Shown: positions 41,704-50,502, counted from the first letter of the stretch. The stretch: DNA of 64,000 nt from UBA1794 sp050946375 (GCA_050946375.1 JBMNUT010000007.1:1-64000), one strand, 5' to 3'. Numbers and translations: made by a program. Notes: generated by a model not told the origin, from the letters alone.

Positions 41704-42978
41704 ATGCAAAACCAATCCTTCCACCCCGACGCCGCCATCGAAACACAACTGGCCGCCGCACAAGAAGCCGCAGGAGAAATAGCCAATCTGCCGGTCGAAA
41801 AGATAAACCAGACCCTGAACGCACTGGCCGACGAGACCGAACGCCGCATTCCCGAGATACTTTCGGCCAACGCCGACGACCTGAGCCGTATGGCGCCCGA
41901 CAATCCCAAGTACGACCGCCTGCAACTGAGCGAAGAACGCATACGCTCCATAGCCGCCGACCTGCGCAACGTGGCAAAACTGCCGGCACCCGCCGGCCGA
42001 ATCCTGCAGGAAACGACGCGCCCCAACGGCCTGCATCTGCAAAAGATAGCCGTGCCCTTCGGCGTCATCGGCATCATCTACGAAGCGCGCCCCAACGTGA
42101 CGTTCGACGTCTTTTCCCTCTGTCTCAAAAGCCAGAACACCTGCGTCCTGAAAGGCGGGAGCGACGCCGAACACTCCAACCGCGCCATCACAAACCTCAT
42201 AAAGGACGTCCTGAACCGACAAGGCATCGACCCGCATGCCATAGAACTCCTCCCCAGCGACCGCCACGCCGCCGAAGCATTGCTCCACGCCGAACGCTAC
42301 ATCGACCTGCTCATACCGCGCGGAAGCTCGGGACTCATCCAGTACGTGCGCCGCGAAGCCACCGTGCCCGTCATCGAAACCGGCGCCGGCGTATGCCACA
42401 CGTATTTCGACGCCGATGGAGACGTCAAAAAAGGAAGCGCCATCGTCTGCAACGCCAAGACCCGCCGGGTAAGCGTCTGCAACGCCCTCGACTGCCTCCT
42501 CGTCCACCGAAACAGACTCGAGGCACTTCCCGAAATTTGTTGCGCACTAAAAGAGAAAAAGGTGCGCATCTATGCCGACAAAGATGCAAGGCTTTTCCTC
42601 AGCGGGCACTATCCCGACGAATGGCTCAACCCTGCCACGGAAGAAAGCTACGGCACCGAGTTCCTTTCCTACGCACTCGCCATCCGAACCGTTTCCGGTC
42701 TCGACGAAGCCCTGCGCCACATACGCCGCTACGGCCTTAAGCACAGCGAATGTATCATAACCGAAAACGAAGCAACCGCCTCACGATTTCTGCGCGAGGT
42801 AGACGCCGCCTGCGTCTACGTCAATGCCTCCACGGCGTTCACCGACGGCGCCCAGTTCGGACTGGGAGCGGAAATAGGAATCAGCACCCAGAAACTGCAC
42901 GCCCGCGGCCCCATGGGACTGGAAGCACTCTGCACATACAAGTGGATTATACGCGGAAACGGACAAATACGCCCCTGA
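41704..42978 (+). CDS. proA: Gamma-glutamyl phosphate reductase
   Basis: A 424-residue NADPH-dependent reductase making glutamate-5-semialdehyde. It has the aldehyde-dehydrogenase fold with PFGVIGIIYEARPNVTFDVFSLCLKSQNTCVLKGGSDA near residue 118. LIPRGSSGLIQYVRREATVPVIETGAGVCHTYFD is near 200, and the catalytic Cys is in VSVCNALDCLLVHRN near residue 258. The C-terminus has AQFGLGAEIGISTQKLHARGPMGLEALCTYKWII. The ATG at 41704 is chosen; the same frame stays open far upstream inside proB only because of base composition. Second gene of proBA. Confidence 0.95.
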   Translation: MQNQSFHPDAAIETQLAAAQEAAGEIANLPVEKINQTLNALADETERRIPEILSANADDLSRMAPDNPKYDRLQLSEERIRSIAADLRNVAKLPAPAGRILQETTRPNGLHLQKIAVPFGVIGIIYEARPNVTFDVFSLCLKSQNTCVLKGGSDAEHSNRAITNLIKDVLNRQGIDPHAIELLPSDRHAAEALLHAERYIDLLIPRGSSGLIQYVRREATVPVIETGAGVCHTYFDADGDVKKGSAIVCNAKTRRVSVCNALDCLLVHRNRLEALPEICCALKEKKVRIYADKDARLFLSGHYPDEWLNPATEESYGTEFLSYALAIRTVSGLDEALRHIRRYGLKHSECIITENEATASRFLREVDAACVYVNASTAFTDGAQFGLGAEIGISTQKLHARGPMGLEALCTYKWIIRGNGQIRP

Positions 42979-43026
42979 TTCACACCGAAATTGCCCCGAC
43001 AAGTTGCACAACGCTGCAGAATTCCT

Positions 43027-43034
43027 TACTTTTG
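43027..43034 (+). promoter_or_regulatory. -7 promoter element of argF' (TACTTTTG)
   Basis: A TAnnTTTG match, 54 bp before the argF' ATG and 48 bp after the proA stop. Confidence 0.6.
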
Positions 43035-43088
43035 GCACGAATTAAGGCAGAAAACCTTTTTCATCCATATATTCAAAACAACGGAACA

Positions 43089-44045
43089 ATGAAAAAATTC
43101 ACTTGCGTACAGGACATAGGCGACCTGCACATCGCACTCCAAGAAGCACTCGAAATCAAAAAAGACCGGTTCAAATACCAACAACTCGGGCATAACAAGA
43201 CGCTGATGCTCGTATTCTTCAACTCAAGCCTCCGCACCCGCCTGAGCACCCAGAAGGCCGGACTGAACTTAGGCATGAACGTCATCGTCTTAGACATCAA
43301 CCAAGGCGCCTGGAAGCTGGAGACCGAACGCGGCGTCATCATGGACGGCGACAAGACAGAGCACCTGCTTGAGGCCATCCCCGTCATGGGTTGCTACTGC
43401 GACATCATCGGCGTGCGTTCGTTTGCCCGCTTCGAAAACCGCGACGACGACTACAACGAAGTGATTCTCCAGCAGTTCATCCAATATTCCGGCCGCCCCG
43501 TCTTCTCCATGGAGGCCGCAACGGGCCATCCCCTGCAGAGCTTTGCCGACCTCATCACTATCGAAGAGTACAAACGCACACCGCGCCCGAAAGTAGTCAT
43601 GAGCTGGGCGCCCCACCCCAAGGCTCTTCCGCAGGCAGTGCCCAACTCTTTTGCCGAATGGATGAATGCCGCCGACGACATAGACCTCGTCATTACCCAC
43701 CCGAAAGGCTACGAACTCGACCCGAAGTTCGTAGGCAACGCCCGCATAGAGTATGACCAGATGAAAGCCTTCGAAGGCGCCGATTTCGTATATGCCAAGA
43801 ACTGGTCCGTAGCGCAGGGCGAGAATTACGGAAAAGTCATCAACAAAGACCGCAACTGGACGGTAAGCAGCCGCCAGATGGCCGTCACCAACAATGCCTT
43901 CTTCATGCATTGTCTGCCCGTTCGCCGCAACATGATTGTTACCGACGAAGTCATCGAGTCGCCCAATTCGCTGGTGATTCCCGAGGCAGCCAACCGCGAA
44001 ATCTCCGCAACCGTTGTCCTGAAACGCTTGCTCGAAAGCCTGTAA
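43089..44045 (+). CDS. argF': N-succinyl-L-ornithine carbamoyltransferase-like enzyme
   Basis: A 318-residue transcarbamylase of the Bacteroides arginine pathway, nearly identical in layout to the characterised B. fragilis SOTCase. The carbamoyl-phosphate loop FFNSSLRTRLSTQKAGLN is near residue 44, and DINQGAWKLETERGVIMDGDK near 69. CDIIGVRSFARFENRDDDYNEVI and HCLPVRRNMIVTDEV near 276 also match. Residue 90 is the position shown to set specificity: Pro90 in the B. fragilis succinyl enzyme, Glu92 in the Xanthomonas acetyl enzyme. Here it is Thr (codon ACA at 43356-43358). It has its own promoter and terminator. The substrate is therefore probable, not certain. Confidence 0.92.
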   Translation: MKKFTCVQDIGDLHIALQEALEIKKDRFKYQQLGHNKTLMLVFFNSSLRTRLSTQKAGLNLGMNVIVLDINQGAWKLETERGVIMDGDKTEHLLEAIPVMGCYCDIIGVRSFARFENRDDDYNEVILQQFIQYSGRPVFSMEAATGHPLQSFADLITIEEYKRTPRPKVVMSWAPHPKALPQAVPNSFAEWMNAADDIDLVITHPKGYELDPKFVGNARIEYDQMKAFEGADFVYAKNWSVAQGENYGKVINKDRNWTVSSRQMAVTNNAFFMHCLPVRRNMIVTDEVIESPNSLVIPEAANREISATVVLKRLLESL

Positions 44046-44055
44046 TAAATCATTC

Positions 44056-44095
44056 AGCCGCATCGCCAGGTCCTGACGGTGCGGCTTCTTTATGT
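44056..44095 (+). terminator. Rho-independent terminator after argF'
   Basis: The stem AGCCGCATCG with CGGTGCGGCT around a CCAGGTCCTGA loop, then TCTTTATGTTCTTTT. Confidence 0.78.
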
Positions 44096-44157
44096 TCTTT
44101 TCCACGCATTTTAGCAAATTATCCCATACATTCTAAATCTATCCCGCAAAACAAGAC

Positions 44158-45648
44158 ATGACTTCCCACGAGCCATCATCATCCCGCCCCTTAAGTATTC
44201 CCTTAGCCATCCTGCCCCTCATCTTTTTAGTTGCCCTGCTTGCTTTCATTATCTCCCTGTTCGGTTCCGACTCCCTCAGCGGAGGAAGCCAGATAGCCCT
44301 GCTCCTGACTTCCGGACTGTGCTACTTTCTGGCCCGCGTCACCCGCAAAACTCCCTGGGAGACCTTCGAAAAAGCCATCACCCGCCAGATAGCCGGAGTA
44401 GCGCCGGCCATACTCTTGCTCATGTTCATAGGCGCCTTGTCCGGATGCTGGATGATCAGCGGAGTAGTTCCTACGCTCATCTACTACGGCATGCAGATAC
44501 TCCATCCCTCTTTCTTCCTCGTTTCCTGCTGTATCATCTGCGCTTTGGTTTCCACCATGACCGGCAGTTCGTGGACCACGGTAGCCACCATCGGCATTGC
44601 GCTCATCGGAATAGGCCGCGCACAAGGTTTCGACGACGGATGGATTGCCGGAGCCATCATCTCGGGAGCCTACTTCGGCGATAAGATTTCGCCCCTCTCC
44701 GACACCACCGTACTCGCTTCCTCCACGGCCCGCGTACCGCTGTTCCAGCACATCCGCTACTTGTTTATCACCACCATACCGGCCTTGCTCATCGCCCTGA
44801 CCGTATTCACCATTGCCGGCCTGATGCATTCGCCCCAAACGGCAGAGCAAACCGCCGCCGTAGCCGTAGCACTGAAAGACCGCTTCTGCATTACGCCCTG
44901 GCTGCTGCTCGTGCCTGTCGCAACGGGCATACTCATCGCCAAGCGCGTGCCGCCCATCGTCACCCTCTTCCTCTCCGCCCTCCTGGCCATTTTCTTCGCC
45001 CTCATTTTCCAACGCGAGGCCCTCTACGAAATAGCCGCCATGCCCCAACACGACGGGTGGGCACTGCTGAAGGGAAGCCTCATCACTACCTTCGGAAACA
45101 CCCAGCTCCAAAGCCCCAATCACGAGCTGGCCGAACTCATCGCCACCCGCGGCATGGCCGGCATGCTGGGCACCATCTGGCTCATCCTTTGCGCCATGTG
45201 CTTCGGAGGCTCCATGATAGCCTGCGGAATCATCGAGACCATCGGCCGCGCCTTCCGCCGCCTGGCACAAAAACGCACAAGCATGGTCAGCTCGACCGTA
45301 GGGGGAGGACTTTTCTTCAACACCGTCACTGCCGACCAGTACCTCTCCATCATCCTGACCATCGAGCTGTTTCGCGACATCTACGAGCGCAACGGCTACG
45401 AAAGCCGCCTCCTCAGCCGCACGGCCGAAGACTCCGTGACCGTAACCTCCCCGCTCATCCCGTGGAACACCTGCGGCATGACGCAAGCCACGGTGCTCAA
45501 CGTACCCACGCTCACCTACCTTCCTTACTGCGTGTTCAACTACGTTTGCCCCATGGTCAGCATCGTCATCGCCGCCACCGGCTACAAAATCTTCCGACGC
45601 ACCCAGCCCGCCGGAGCAACCACCGAGCCGCAGGCCGCACGCCCCTGA
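44158..45648 (+). CDS. nhaC: NhaC-type Na+/H+ antiporter
   Basis: A 496-residue polytopic membrane protein with about 11-12 helices. Conserved NhaC features are AGVAPAILLLMFIGALSGCWMISGVVPTLIYYG near residue 82, STMTGSSWTTVATIGIALIGIG near 136, and GAIISGAYFGDKISPLSDTTVLASS near 165, the ion-binding Asp segment. Later come NTVTADQYLSIILTIELF and EDSVTVTSPLIPWNTCGMTQA. It exchanges sodium for protons across the inner membrane. It may be a malate/lactate-coupled variant, since the family includes such exchangers. Confidence 0.88.
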   Translation: MTSHEPSSSRPLSIPLAILPLIFLVALLAFIISLFGSDSLSGGSQIALLLTSGLCYFLARVTRKTPWETFEKAITRQIAGVAPAILLLMFIGALSGCWMISGVVPTLIYYGMQILHPSFFLVSCCIICALVSTMTGSSWTTVATIGIALIGIGRAQGFDDGWIAGAIISGAYFGDKISPLSDTTVLASSTARVPLFQHIRYLFITTIPALLIALTVFTIAGLMHSPQTAEQTAAVAVALKDRFCITPWLLLVPVATGILIAKRVPPIVTLFLSALLAIFFALIFQREALYEIAAMPQHDGWALLKGSLITTFGNTQLQSPNHELAELIATRGMAGMLGTIWLILCAMCFGGSMIACGIIETIGRAFRRLAQKRTSMVSSTVGGGLFFNTVTADQYLSIILTIELFRDIYERNGYESRLLSRTAEDSVTVTSPLIPWNTCGMTQATVLNVPTLTYLPYCVFNYVCPMVSIVIAATGYKIFRRTQPAGATTEPQAARP

Positions 45649-45662
45649 GATATTCCCGATAA

Positions 45663-45705
45663 AAAGCCCTGCCACTTTTGACCAAAAGTCTTGCAGGTTT
45701 TCCTA
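45663..45705. repeat. CTTTT/AAAAG palindromic repeat tract
   Basis: AAAGCCCTGCCACTTTTGACC, then AAAAGTCTTGCAGGTTTTCC. Two units, immediately before the shared terminator. Confidence 0.68.
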
Positions 45706-45747
45706 AAAAGCAGCGCATCGGCTCTTCAACCGATGCGCTGCTTTTTT
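45706..45747 (+). terminator. Bidirectional terminator between nhaC and the cyclo-ligase gene
   Basis: The stem AAGCAGCGCATCGG with CCGATGCGCTGCTT, T6 on the plus strand and T5 on the minus strand. Confidence 0.88.
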
Positions 45748-45777
45748 ATACCCCATGCCGGGAAAATTCTCCGTACC

Positions 45778-46323
45778 CTACGGCGTAGGGCCGGTAGTAA
45801 GCACCTCATCCATCCGGCAGTCCAGCTCGTCGTGCGGCACTTCGTCCAGCAGCTGAAACGGGAAGCATACCCCGATGCGCCGGGCCGCGAGCCGCTTCAG
45901 GAAACGGTCGTAGTAACCCTTGCCGTGACCGAGGCGGTTTCCGCCGCGGTCAAAGGCCACACCCGGCACCACGACCAGGTCGATTTGCTCCAACGCACCG
46001 TCCCATTCCGGTCCTACCGGCTCCCAAATGCCGTAACGCCCTTGCCGCATCCGCTCCGCACCCTCATAGCGCCTGAGCCGTATGCCCTCGTCTTCCGTCA
46101 CCGGGAGCAAGATTTCCTTCCGCCCGGCCCAACGCTCCATCAGCGGACGCAAGTCCACCTCGGCCGGTAGTGCGCAGTAAAGCAATACCACCTGCGCCTC
46201 CCGGAAGAAAGGATGCGCTTCCAAAGCGGCCCTCACCTGCTCCGAAAAACGGGCAAGGGCCTCACTTGTATATTCCCGCAGACACTCTTTCATCTGCCTG
46301 CGCAAAGTCCATTTAGCTTCCAT
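45778..46323 (-). CDS. fthC: 5-formyltetrahydrofolate cyclo-ligase
   Basis: A 181-residue ATP-dependent enzyme converting 5-formyl-THF to 5,10-methenyl-THF. It has N-terminal KWTLRRQMKECLREYT, VVLLYCALPAEVDLRPLMERW near residue 52, and the signature DLVVVPGVAFDRGGNRLGHGKGYYDRFLKRL near residue 121. DEVPHDELDCRMDEVLT closes it. The ATG at 46323 is used; the frame opens nine codons earlier without homology. The upstream GH43 gene ends 36 bp away. Confidence 0.93.
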   Translation of the reverse strand: MEAKWTLRRQMKECLREYTSEALARFSEQVRAALEAHPFFREAQVVLLYCALPAEVDLRPLMERWAGRKEILLPVTEDEGIRLRRYEGAERMRQGRYGIWEPVGPEWDGALEQIDLVVVPGVAFDRGGNRLGHGKGYYDRFLKRLAARRIGVCFPFQLLDEVPHDELDCRMDEVLTTGPTP

Positions 46324-46359
46324 ACAGTACCTTTCCCGAAAGGACAGCAAACGATATAG

Positions 46360-48282
46360 TCAAGGCTTCACCTTGTCCAGCCCTTCCGTCGTAATGAATA
46401 CGCGCCGAATCGTACCGTCGGCATTGTATTCCATTGGCTCCGCACAGACCGAGCGGCTGTAACTCGTACCGTCGGGCAAGCCGCCGTTGTGGGTAAAGAA
46501 GTACCATTTTCCCTTAAACTCCACGATGGCCGGGTGCGTCGTGTTGCTGTTTCCCGCAATTTCCGACAGGATACCCTTGTATTCATACGGCCCTTCAATC
46601 CGGTCGGCCATAGCGTAAGCTATCTTTTCCGGCCACCCGGTAGCATACGTCAGGTAGTATTTTCCGTTGCGCTTATGCACCCACGGAGCCTCGGTGAACT
46701 CGAAATTGTCGAACTCCACCCGGTGTATCTCGCCGTCTATCTCCACCATGTTGTCCTTCAGCTTGGCATAATAGCAATAGCGGTTGCCCCAGAAGATATA
46801 AGCCTGCCCGTCGTCGTCGATAAACACGGCGGGATCGATGCATACCCACGAGTGCGTCGCACCAAAGCAGTCCTTATTGGTCAAAAGCGGCTTCCCAATG
46901 GCATCTTTGAACGGCCCTTCCGGACGATCGGCCACCGCAACTCCGATACCAGAGCCGTTCGTACTGACATAGTAGTAGTACTTTCCGTTCCGTTCCACTA
47001 CGTGCGCCGCATAAGCCGCGCCGGTACGGTCCCACGAGAAGTCGCTCACGCGCAAAGGCGTCGGATGTTCCGTCCAGTTCTTCAGGTCCGTTGTCGAAAA
47101 CACGCACCAGTCCTTCAGCCGATAGCCGCCCTGGTTTCCGGCAAAGTCATGCCCCGTGTAGAGCCAGAGCGTATCTCCCTGTACGAAGGCAGCCGGATCG
47201 CACGTATGCTTATGCCGGATCAGCGGATTTCCCTCGCTCGTAAACTCGCGACCCAGCACATATCCCCACTGTTTCTGCACGCGTTCCAGCTCTTCGGCCG
47301 TCAGCGATACGACACTGCCATGGCGCGGATAGAAATCCTTGCGGAACGATTGCGGCTCGCGGGTAAAGGTTTTCAGGTCGCGGGACGTCTGATATTCATA
47401 ACGCCCACTCGCATATAAGTCATACATGAGCACAAACTCATCCTTGCCGTTCAGCTTGAAGACACTCGACCCCTCGACCACCGTACCCGTGCCGGCATAG
47501 GCGTCGAGATACTCGAAGTCCTCTTTCCATTTGCCATGCAACTTGCGCGAGACTGCCTGCTGGATTCCGTTCTTCACCTCCTTGCCGTTGGCATCTTTCG
47601 TGTTGCCCTTATAGAAAAGGTGGTACTTCCCTTTGTGGTAAACAATATCGTTGTCGATGGAACCGTACTTCGCGCTGAACAAAACCTGCGGCTCGCTTTC
47701 GAAAGCCGTAAAGTCTTCGTTGGCATAGGCATAGTAAGTGATGAGACTCTTGCGGTCGTCGCGCTGGAGGGTGAAGTAGATCATGTACTTACCCGCCTCG
47801 TGGTCGTAAATCGTCTGCGGGGCCCATACCCAGTAGGCATCGCCGAAATGCTCGGGATAGGCCTCCGAAAGATTGATGCGCGCATGACTCCAGTGAATCA
47901 GGTCGTCCGACTTCAGGAGCACAATGCCGGGGTTATCTTTCCAACCATACTTCACCGTGTTCATGTCCGTAGCCACTATGTAAAACGTCCTGCCGTCCTC
48001 GCCCCGCAAGATGTGCGGGTCGCGTATGCCGCCGCTCTCGCTAATCGTATCCGAGGCTACGACCGGCCGGTTTCCGTTCAGGGCATACCAGTCGCGCGCG
48101 TCCTTACTTACGGCAAAACGCAGATGTTCCTGCCACTTACCGTCGCCTCGTCCCTCGAAATAAGCAAACAAATAGCCCGCATAAGGCGGCTCTTCTCCCG
48201 CCTTGTCCTTAGCCTGCGTGCCCAGACACAAGGCGCAGGCGGCACACAGCAGCAGACCTTTCCAATTCTTTTTCCCGTTCAT
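46360..48282 (-). CDS. Secreted tandem GH43 glycosidase
   Basis: A 640-residue protein. A signal peptide (LLLCAACALCLGTQA) is followed by two five-bladed beta-propeller GH43 modules. Module 1 (about 30-330) has GGIRDPHILRGEDGRTFYIVATDMN and DAYWVWAPQTIYDHEAGKYMIYFT. Module 2 (about 345-640) has a full triad: base Asp in KHTCDPAAFVQGD, pKa Asp in WVCIDPAVFIDDDGQAYIFWG, and acid Glu in FEFTEAPWVHKRNGKYYLTYA. GH43 enzymes act on arabinan, arabinoxylan or xylan side chains. The ATG at 48282 is chosen for the signal peptide. It is divergent from a second GH43 gene, suggesting joint use on a plant polysaccharide. Confidence 0.85.
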   Translation of the reverse strand: MNGKKNWKGLLLCAACALCLGTQAKDKAGEEPPYAGYLFAYFEGRGDGKWQEHLRFAVSKDARDWYALNGNRPVVASDTISESGGIRDPHILRGEDGRTFYIVATDMNTVKYGWKDNPGIVLLKSDDLIHWSHARINLSEAYPEHFGDAYWVWAPQTIYDHEAGKYMIYFTLQRDDRKSLITYYAYANEDFTAFESEPQVLFSAKYGSIDNDIVYHKGKYHLFYKGNTKDANGKEVKNGIQQAVSRKLHGKWKEDFEYLDAYAGTGTVVEGSSVFKLNGKDEFVLMYDLYASGRYEYQTSRDLKTFTREPQSFRKDFYPRHGSVVSLTAEELERVQKQWGYVLGREFTSEGNPLIRHKHTCDPAAFVQGDTLWLYTGHDFAGNQGGYRLKDWCVFSTTDLKNWTEHPTPLRVSDFSWDRTGAAYAAHVVERNGKYYYYVSTNGSGIGVAVADRPEGPFKDAIGKPLLTNKDCFGATHSWVCIDPAVFIDDDGQAYIFWGNRYCYYAKLKDNMVEIDGEIHRVEFDNFEFTEAPWVHKRNGKYYLTYATGWPEKIAYAMADRIEGPYEYKGILSEIAGNSNTTHPAIVEFKGKWYFFTHNGGLPDGTSYSRSVCAEPMEYNADGTIRRVFITTEGLDKVKP

Positions 48283-48318
48283 TTCTCTGTTGTCAAATAC
48301 AATTTGTGAATATGGCTG

Positions 48319-48326
48319 TAAAGATA
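48319..48326 (-). promoter_or_regulatory. Near-consensus -7 element of the tandem GH43 gene
   Basis: On the minus strand this reads TATCTTTA (last base off consensus). TTTG lies about 18 bp upstream at 48345-48348. Confidence 0.4.
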
Positions 48327-48437
48327 GCACTTTTCACCAACGCACAAAAACATTTCCCCGCCAAAGCAGGAAAAGAGAATCTGCCTCTAATTACTTCCTG
48401 TTCCTGATTACATCCATTGAAAAGCCATCATCCCCTC

Positions 48438-48526
48438 CCCAAAAACCTTGCACCTTTCCTCGAAAACCCTTGCATCTTTTTCCGCACGGATGCAGCGGTT
48501 TTTCCGGAAAGAATTGCATCTTTGCA
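48438..48526. repeat. CTTTT/AAAAG palindromic repeat tract between divergent GH43 genes
   Basis: Four units of the TTGCA flavour at 21-23-nt period: CCTTGCACCTTTCCTCG, AAAACCCTTGCATCTTTTTCC, GGATGCAGCGGTTTTTCCGG, AAAGAATTGCATCTTTGC. The last unit holds CATCTTTG (48517-48524), one base from the promoter -7 consensus. Confidence 0.75.
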
Positions 48527-48590
48527 CATCTGCGGGTTCCGGCTTCCACAGCCCGCCCGCACATTTCCCCCAAACGACCTGCACCTGCCT

Positions 48591-50267
48591 ATGAAAAAGA
48601 AACACTCCCTCCCCTTGCAAGCCCTCCTCTGCGCCACATTGGCCGCCGGTCTGCCGGGCGCCGCACGGGGGCAATACGTATCCGAAGTATGGGTTGCCGA
48701 CCAGGGCGACGGCACCTACGTCAACCCCGTGCTCCACACCGACTACTCCGACCCCGACGTCTGCGCCGTAGGCGGCGACTTCTACCTCACCGCCTCCAGC
48801 TTTCAGTGTGCACCCGGGCTGCCCATCCTGCACTCCCGCGACCTCGTCAACTGGAAAATCATCAACTACGCCCTCCCCGAAGTAGTCCCCTCCGACTACT
48901 ACGGCGCAGGTCTGCCCCGCCACGGCCGCGGCGTATGGGCCCCCGCCCTGCGCTACCACGACGGCATGTTCTACATCTACTGGGGCGACCCCGACTTCGG
49001 CATCTTCATGGTGCGGGCCAAAGACCCGGCCGGCACGTGGGAAGCCCCCGTACTCGTCAAGGCCGGAAAAGGAATGATCGACCCCTGCCCGCTCTGGGAC
49101 GACGACGGGAAAGCTTATCTGGCACATGCCTGGGCCGGAAGCCGGGCAGGATTCAACAGCATCATCACCGTTTGTGAAATGAACGCCGAGGGAACAGCCG
49201 TCATCGGCCGCCCCGTACTCGTATTCGACGGCAACGACGGCGTGAACCACACCATCGAAGGAGCCAAGTTCTACAAGCGAAACGGTTACTACTACATCTT
49301 CTCCCCCGCAGGCGGCGTAGCCACCGGCTGGCAACTGGCGCTGCGCTCCCGGCACGTCTACGGCCCCTACGAGGCACGCATCGTCATGGCACAGGGAACA
49401 AGCCCCATCAACGGCCCGCACCAGGGCGGCTGGGTGGAGACACCCACGGGCGAATCGTGGTTTCTCCACTTCCAGGACAAAGGCCCCTACGGGCGCGTCG
49501 TACACCTCAATCCCATGGAGTGGCGGGAAGACTGGCCCGTCATCGGGCAGGACAGCGACGGCGACGGCTGCGGCACTCCCGTGACACGCCACCGGAAGCC
49601 GGACGTAGGCGGCAGCTACCCCGTGGAAACACCCGCAGAGAGCGACGAGTTCGACAGCCGCCGCCTCGGCCTGCAATGGGAGTGGCACGCCAACTACCAG
49701 GACTCCTACGGCTTCACCTCCGACTTAGGCTACATCCGCCTCTACGGACACATCCTCTCCGCCGACTTCCACAACTTCTGGGAAGTGCCCAACCTGCTGC
49801 TCCAGAAGTTCCCCGCCGAAGCCTTTTGCGCCACCACGAAGCTGAAAGTCTCCGCCAAGGCCGACGGGCAACAGTCCGGGCTTATCGTAATGGGCTGGGA
49901 CTATGGCCGCCTGGCCGTAGAGAAGGAAGGCGAACGCTTCGTGCTGAAGCAGATGCTCTGCCACGACGCCGAGCAGGGCAACCCGGAGACCACCCTGTGC
50001 ATTGCCGAATTCGACCCCACCCGGCGCTACGAGGCAGGGCTGCTGCCCAACTATGAGCTGGACATCTATCTGCGCGTGCGGGTAGAAAAGGGCGGGCAAT
50101 GCCGCTTCTCCTACAGTCTGGACGGGAAAAAGTTCTACGACGCCGGCCAACCTTTCGCCGCCCGCCAGGGGAAATGGATCGGTGCCAAAGTCGGCCTGTT
50201 CAGCGTAGCGCCCTACGGTGCCGAACGGGGCTGGCTCGACGCCGACTGGTTCCGCATCGGGAAATAA
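48591..50267 (+). CDS. Secreted GH43 beta-xylosidase/arabinofuranosidase-like enzyme
   Basis: A 558-residue protein. A signal peptide (LLCATLAAGLPGAARGQ) is followed by an N-terminal GH43 propeller: base Asp in TDYSDPDVCAVGGDFYLTASSFQCAPGLPILHSRDLVNW near residue 49, pKa Asp in MIDPCPLWDDDGKAYLAHAW near 163, acid Glu in NHTIEGAKFYKRNGYYYIFSPAGG near 222. A C-terminal beta-sandwich of about 190 residues (QSGLIVMGWDYGRLAVEKEG, FSYSLDGKKFYDAG) completes it. The module order matches the GH43 subfamilies active on xylo-oligosaccharides and arabinoxylan. The ATG at 48591 is chosen for its signal peptide; the longer frame runs back through the repeat tract. Confidence 0.88.
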   Translation: MKKKHSLPLQALLCATLAAGLPGAARGQYVSEVWVADQGDGTYVNPVLHTDYSDPDVCAVGGDFYLTASSFQCAPGLPILHSRDLVNWKIINYALPEVVPSDYYGAGLPRHGRGVWAPALRYHDGMFYIYWGDPDFGIFMVRAKDPAGTWEAPVLVKAGKGMIDPCPLWDDDGKAYLAHAWAGSRAGFNSIITVCEMNAEGTAVIGRPVLVFDGNDGVNHTIEGAKFYKRNGYYYIFSPAGGVATGWQLALRSRHVYGPYEARIVMAQGTSPINGPHQGGWVETPTGESWFLHFQDKGPYGRVVHLNPMEWREDWPVIGQDSDGDGCGTPVTRHRKPDVGGSYPVETPAESDEFDSRRLGLQWEWHANYQDSYGFTSDLGYIRLYGHILSADFHNFWEVPNLLLQKFPAEAFCATTKLKVSAKADGQQSGLIVMGWDYGRLAVEKEGERFVLKQMLCHDAEQGNPETTLCIAEFDPTRRYEAGLLPNYELDIYLRVRVEKGGQCRFSYSLDGKKFYDAGQPFAARQGKWIGAKVGLFSVAPYGAERGWLDADWFRIGK

Positions 50268-50349
50268 AGAAGATGCTGAAATCCGCCTTATGCTGATATA
50301 CTGAAAACGGGAATACGGATATAAGAGAGACAGAAAGAAGCAACAAGAA

Positions 50350-50395
50350 AGCGCCGGCTGCATCGTACTTTTCGAGCAGCCGGCGCTTCTATTAT
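50350..50395 (+). terminator. Rho-independent terminator after the GH43 gene
   Basis: The stem AGCGCCGGCTGC with GCAGCCGGCGCT, then TCTATTATTATATT. The remaining 50396-50464 stretch shows nothing I recognise. Confidence 0.82.
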
Positions 50396-50464
50396 TATAT
50401 TACAGCACTACATCAAGAGTAAGTCTGCAGGCAACGCAGCAGATTGCGCGTTATGCCACACCGT

Positions 50465-50502
50465 AAAAAAAGAAGAGGGGAACCTTCACAGGCTCCCCCC
50501 TC
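50465..50502 (-). terminator. Rho-independent terminator after the DUF4988 lipoprotein gene
   Basis: On the minus strand the GGGGGAGCC/GGTTCCCC hairpin is followed by TCTTCTTTTTTT (complement of 50465-50476). It ends the 3.3-kb transcription unit. Confidence 0.8.

Noticed and set aside
42575..42600. GATGCAAGGCTTTTCC inside proA
   Set aside because: It resembles one repeat box, but it encodes the conserved DARLFLSG segment of ProA, has no partner box, and is probably chance.
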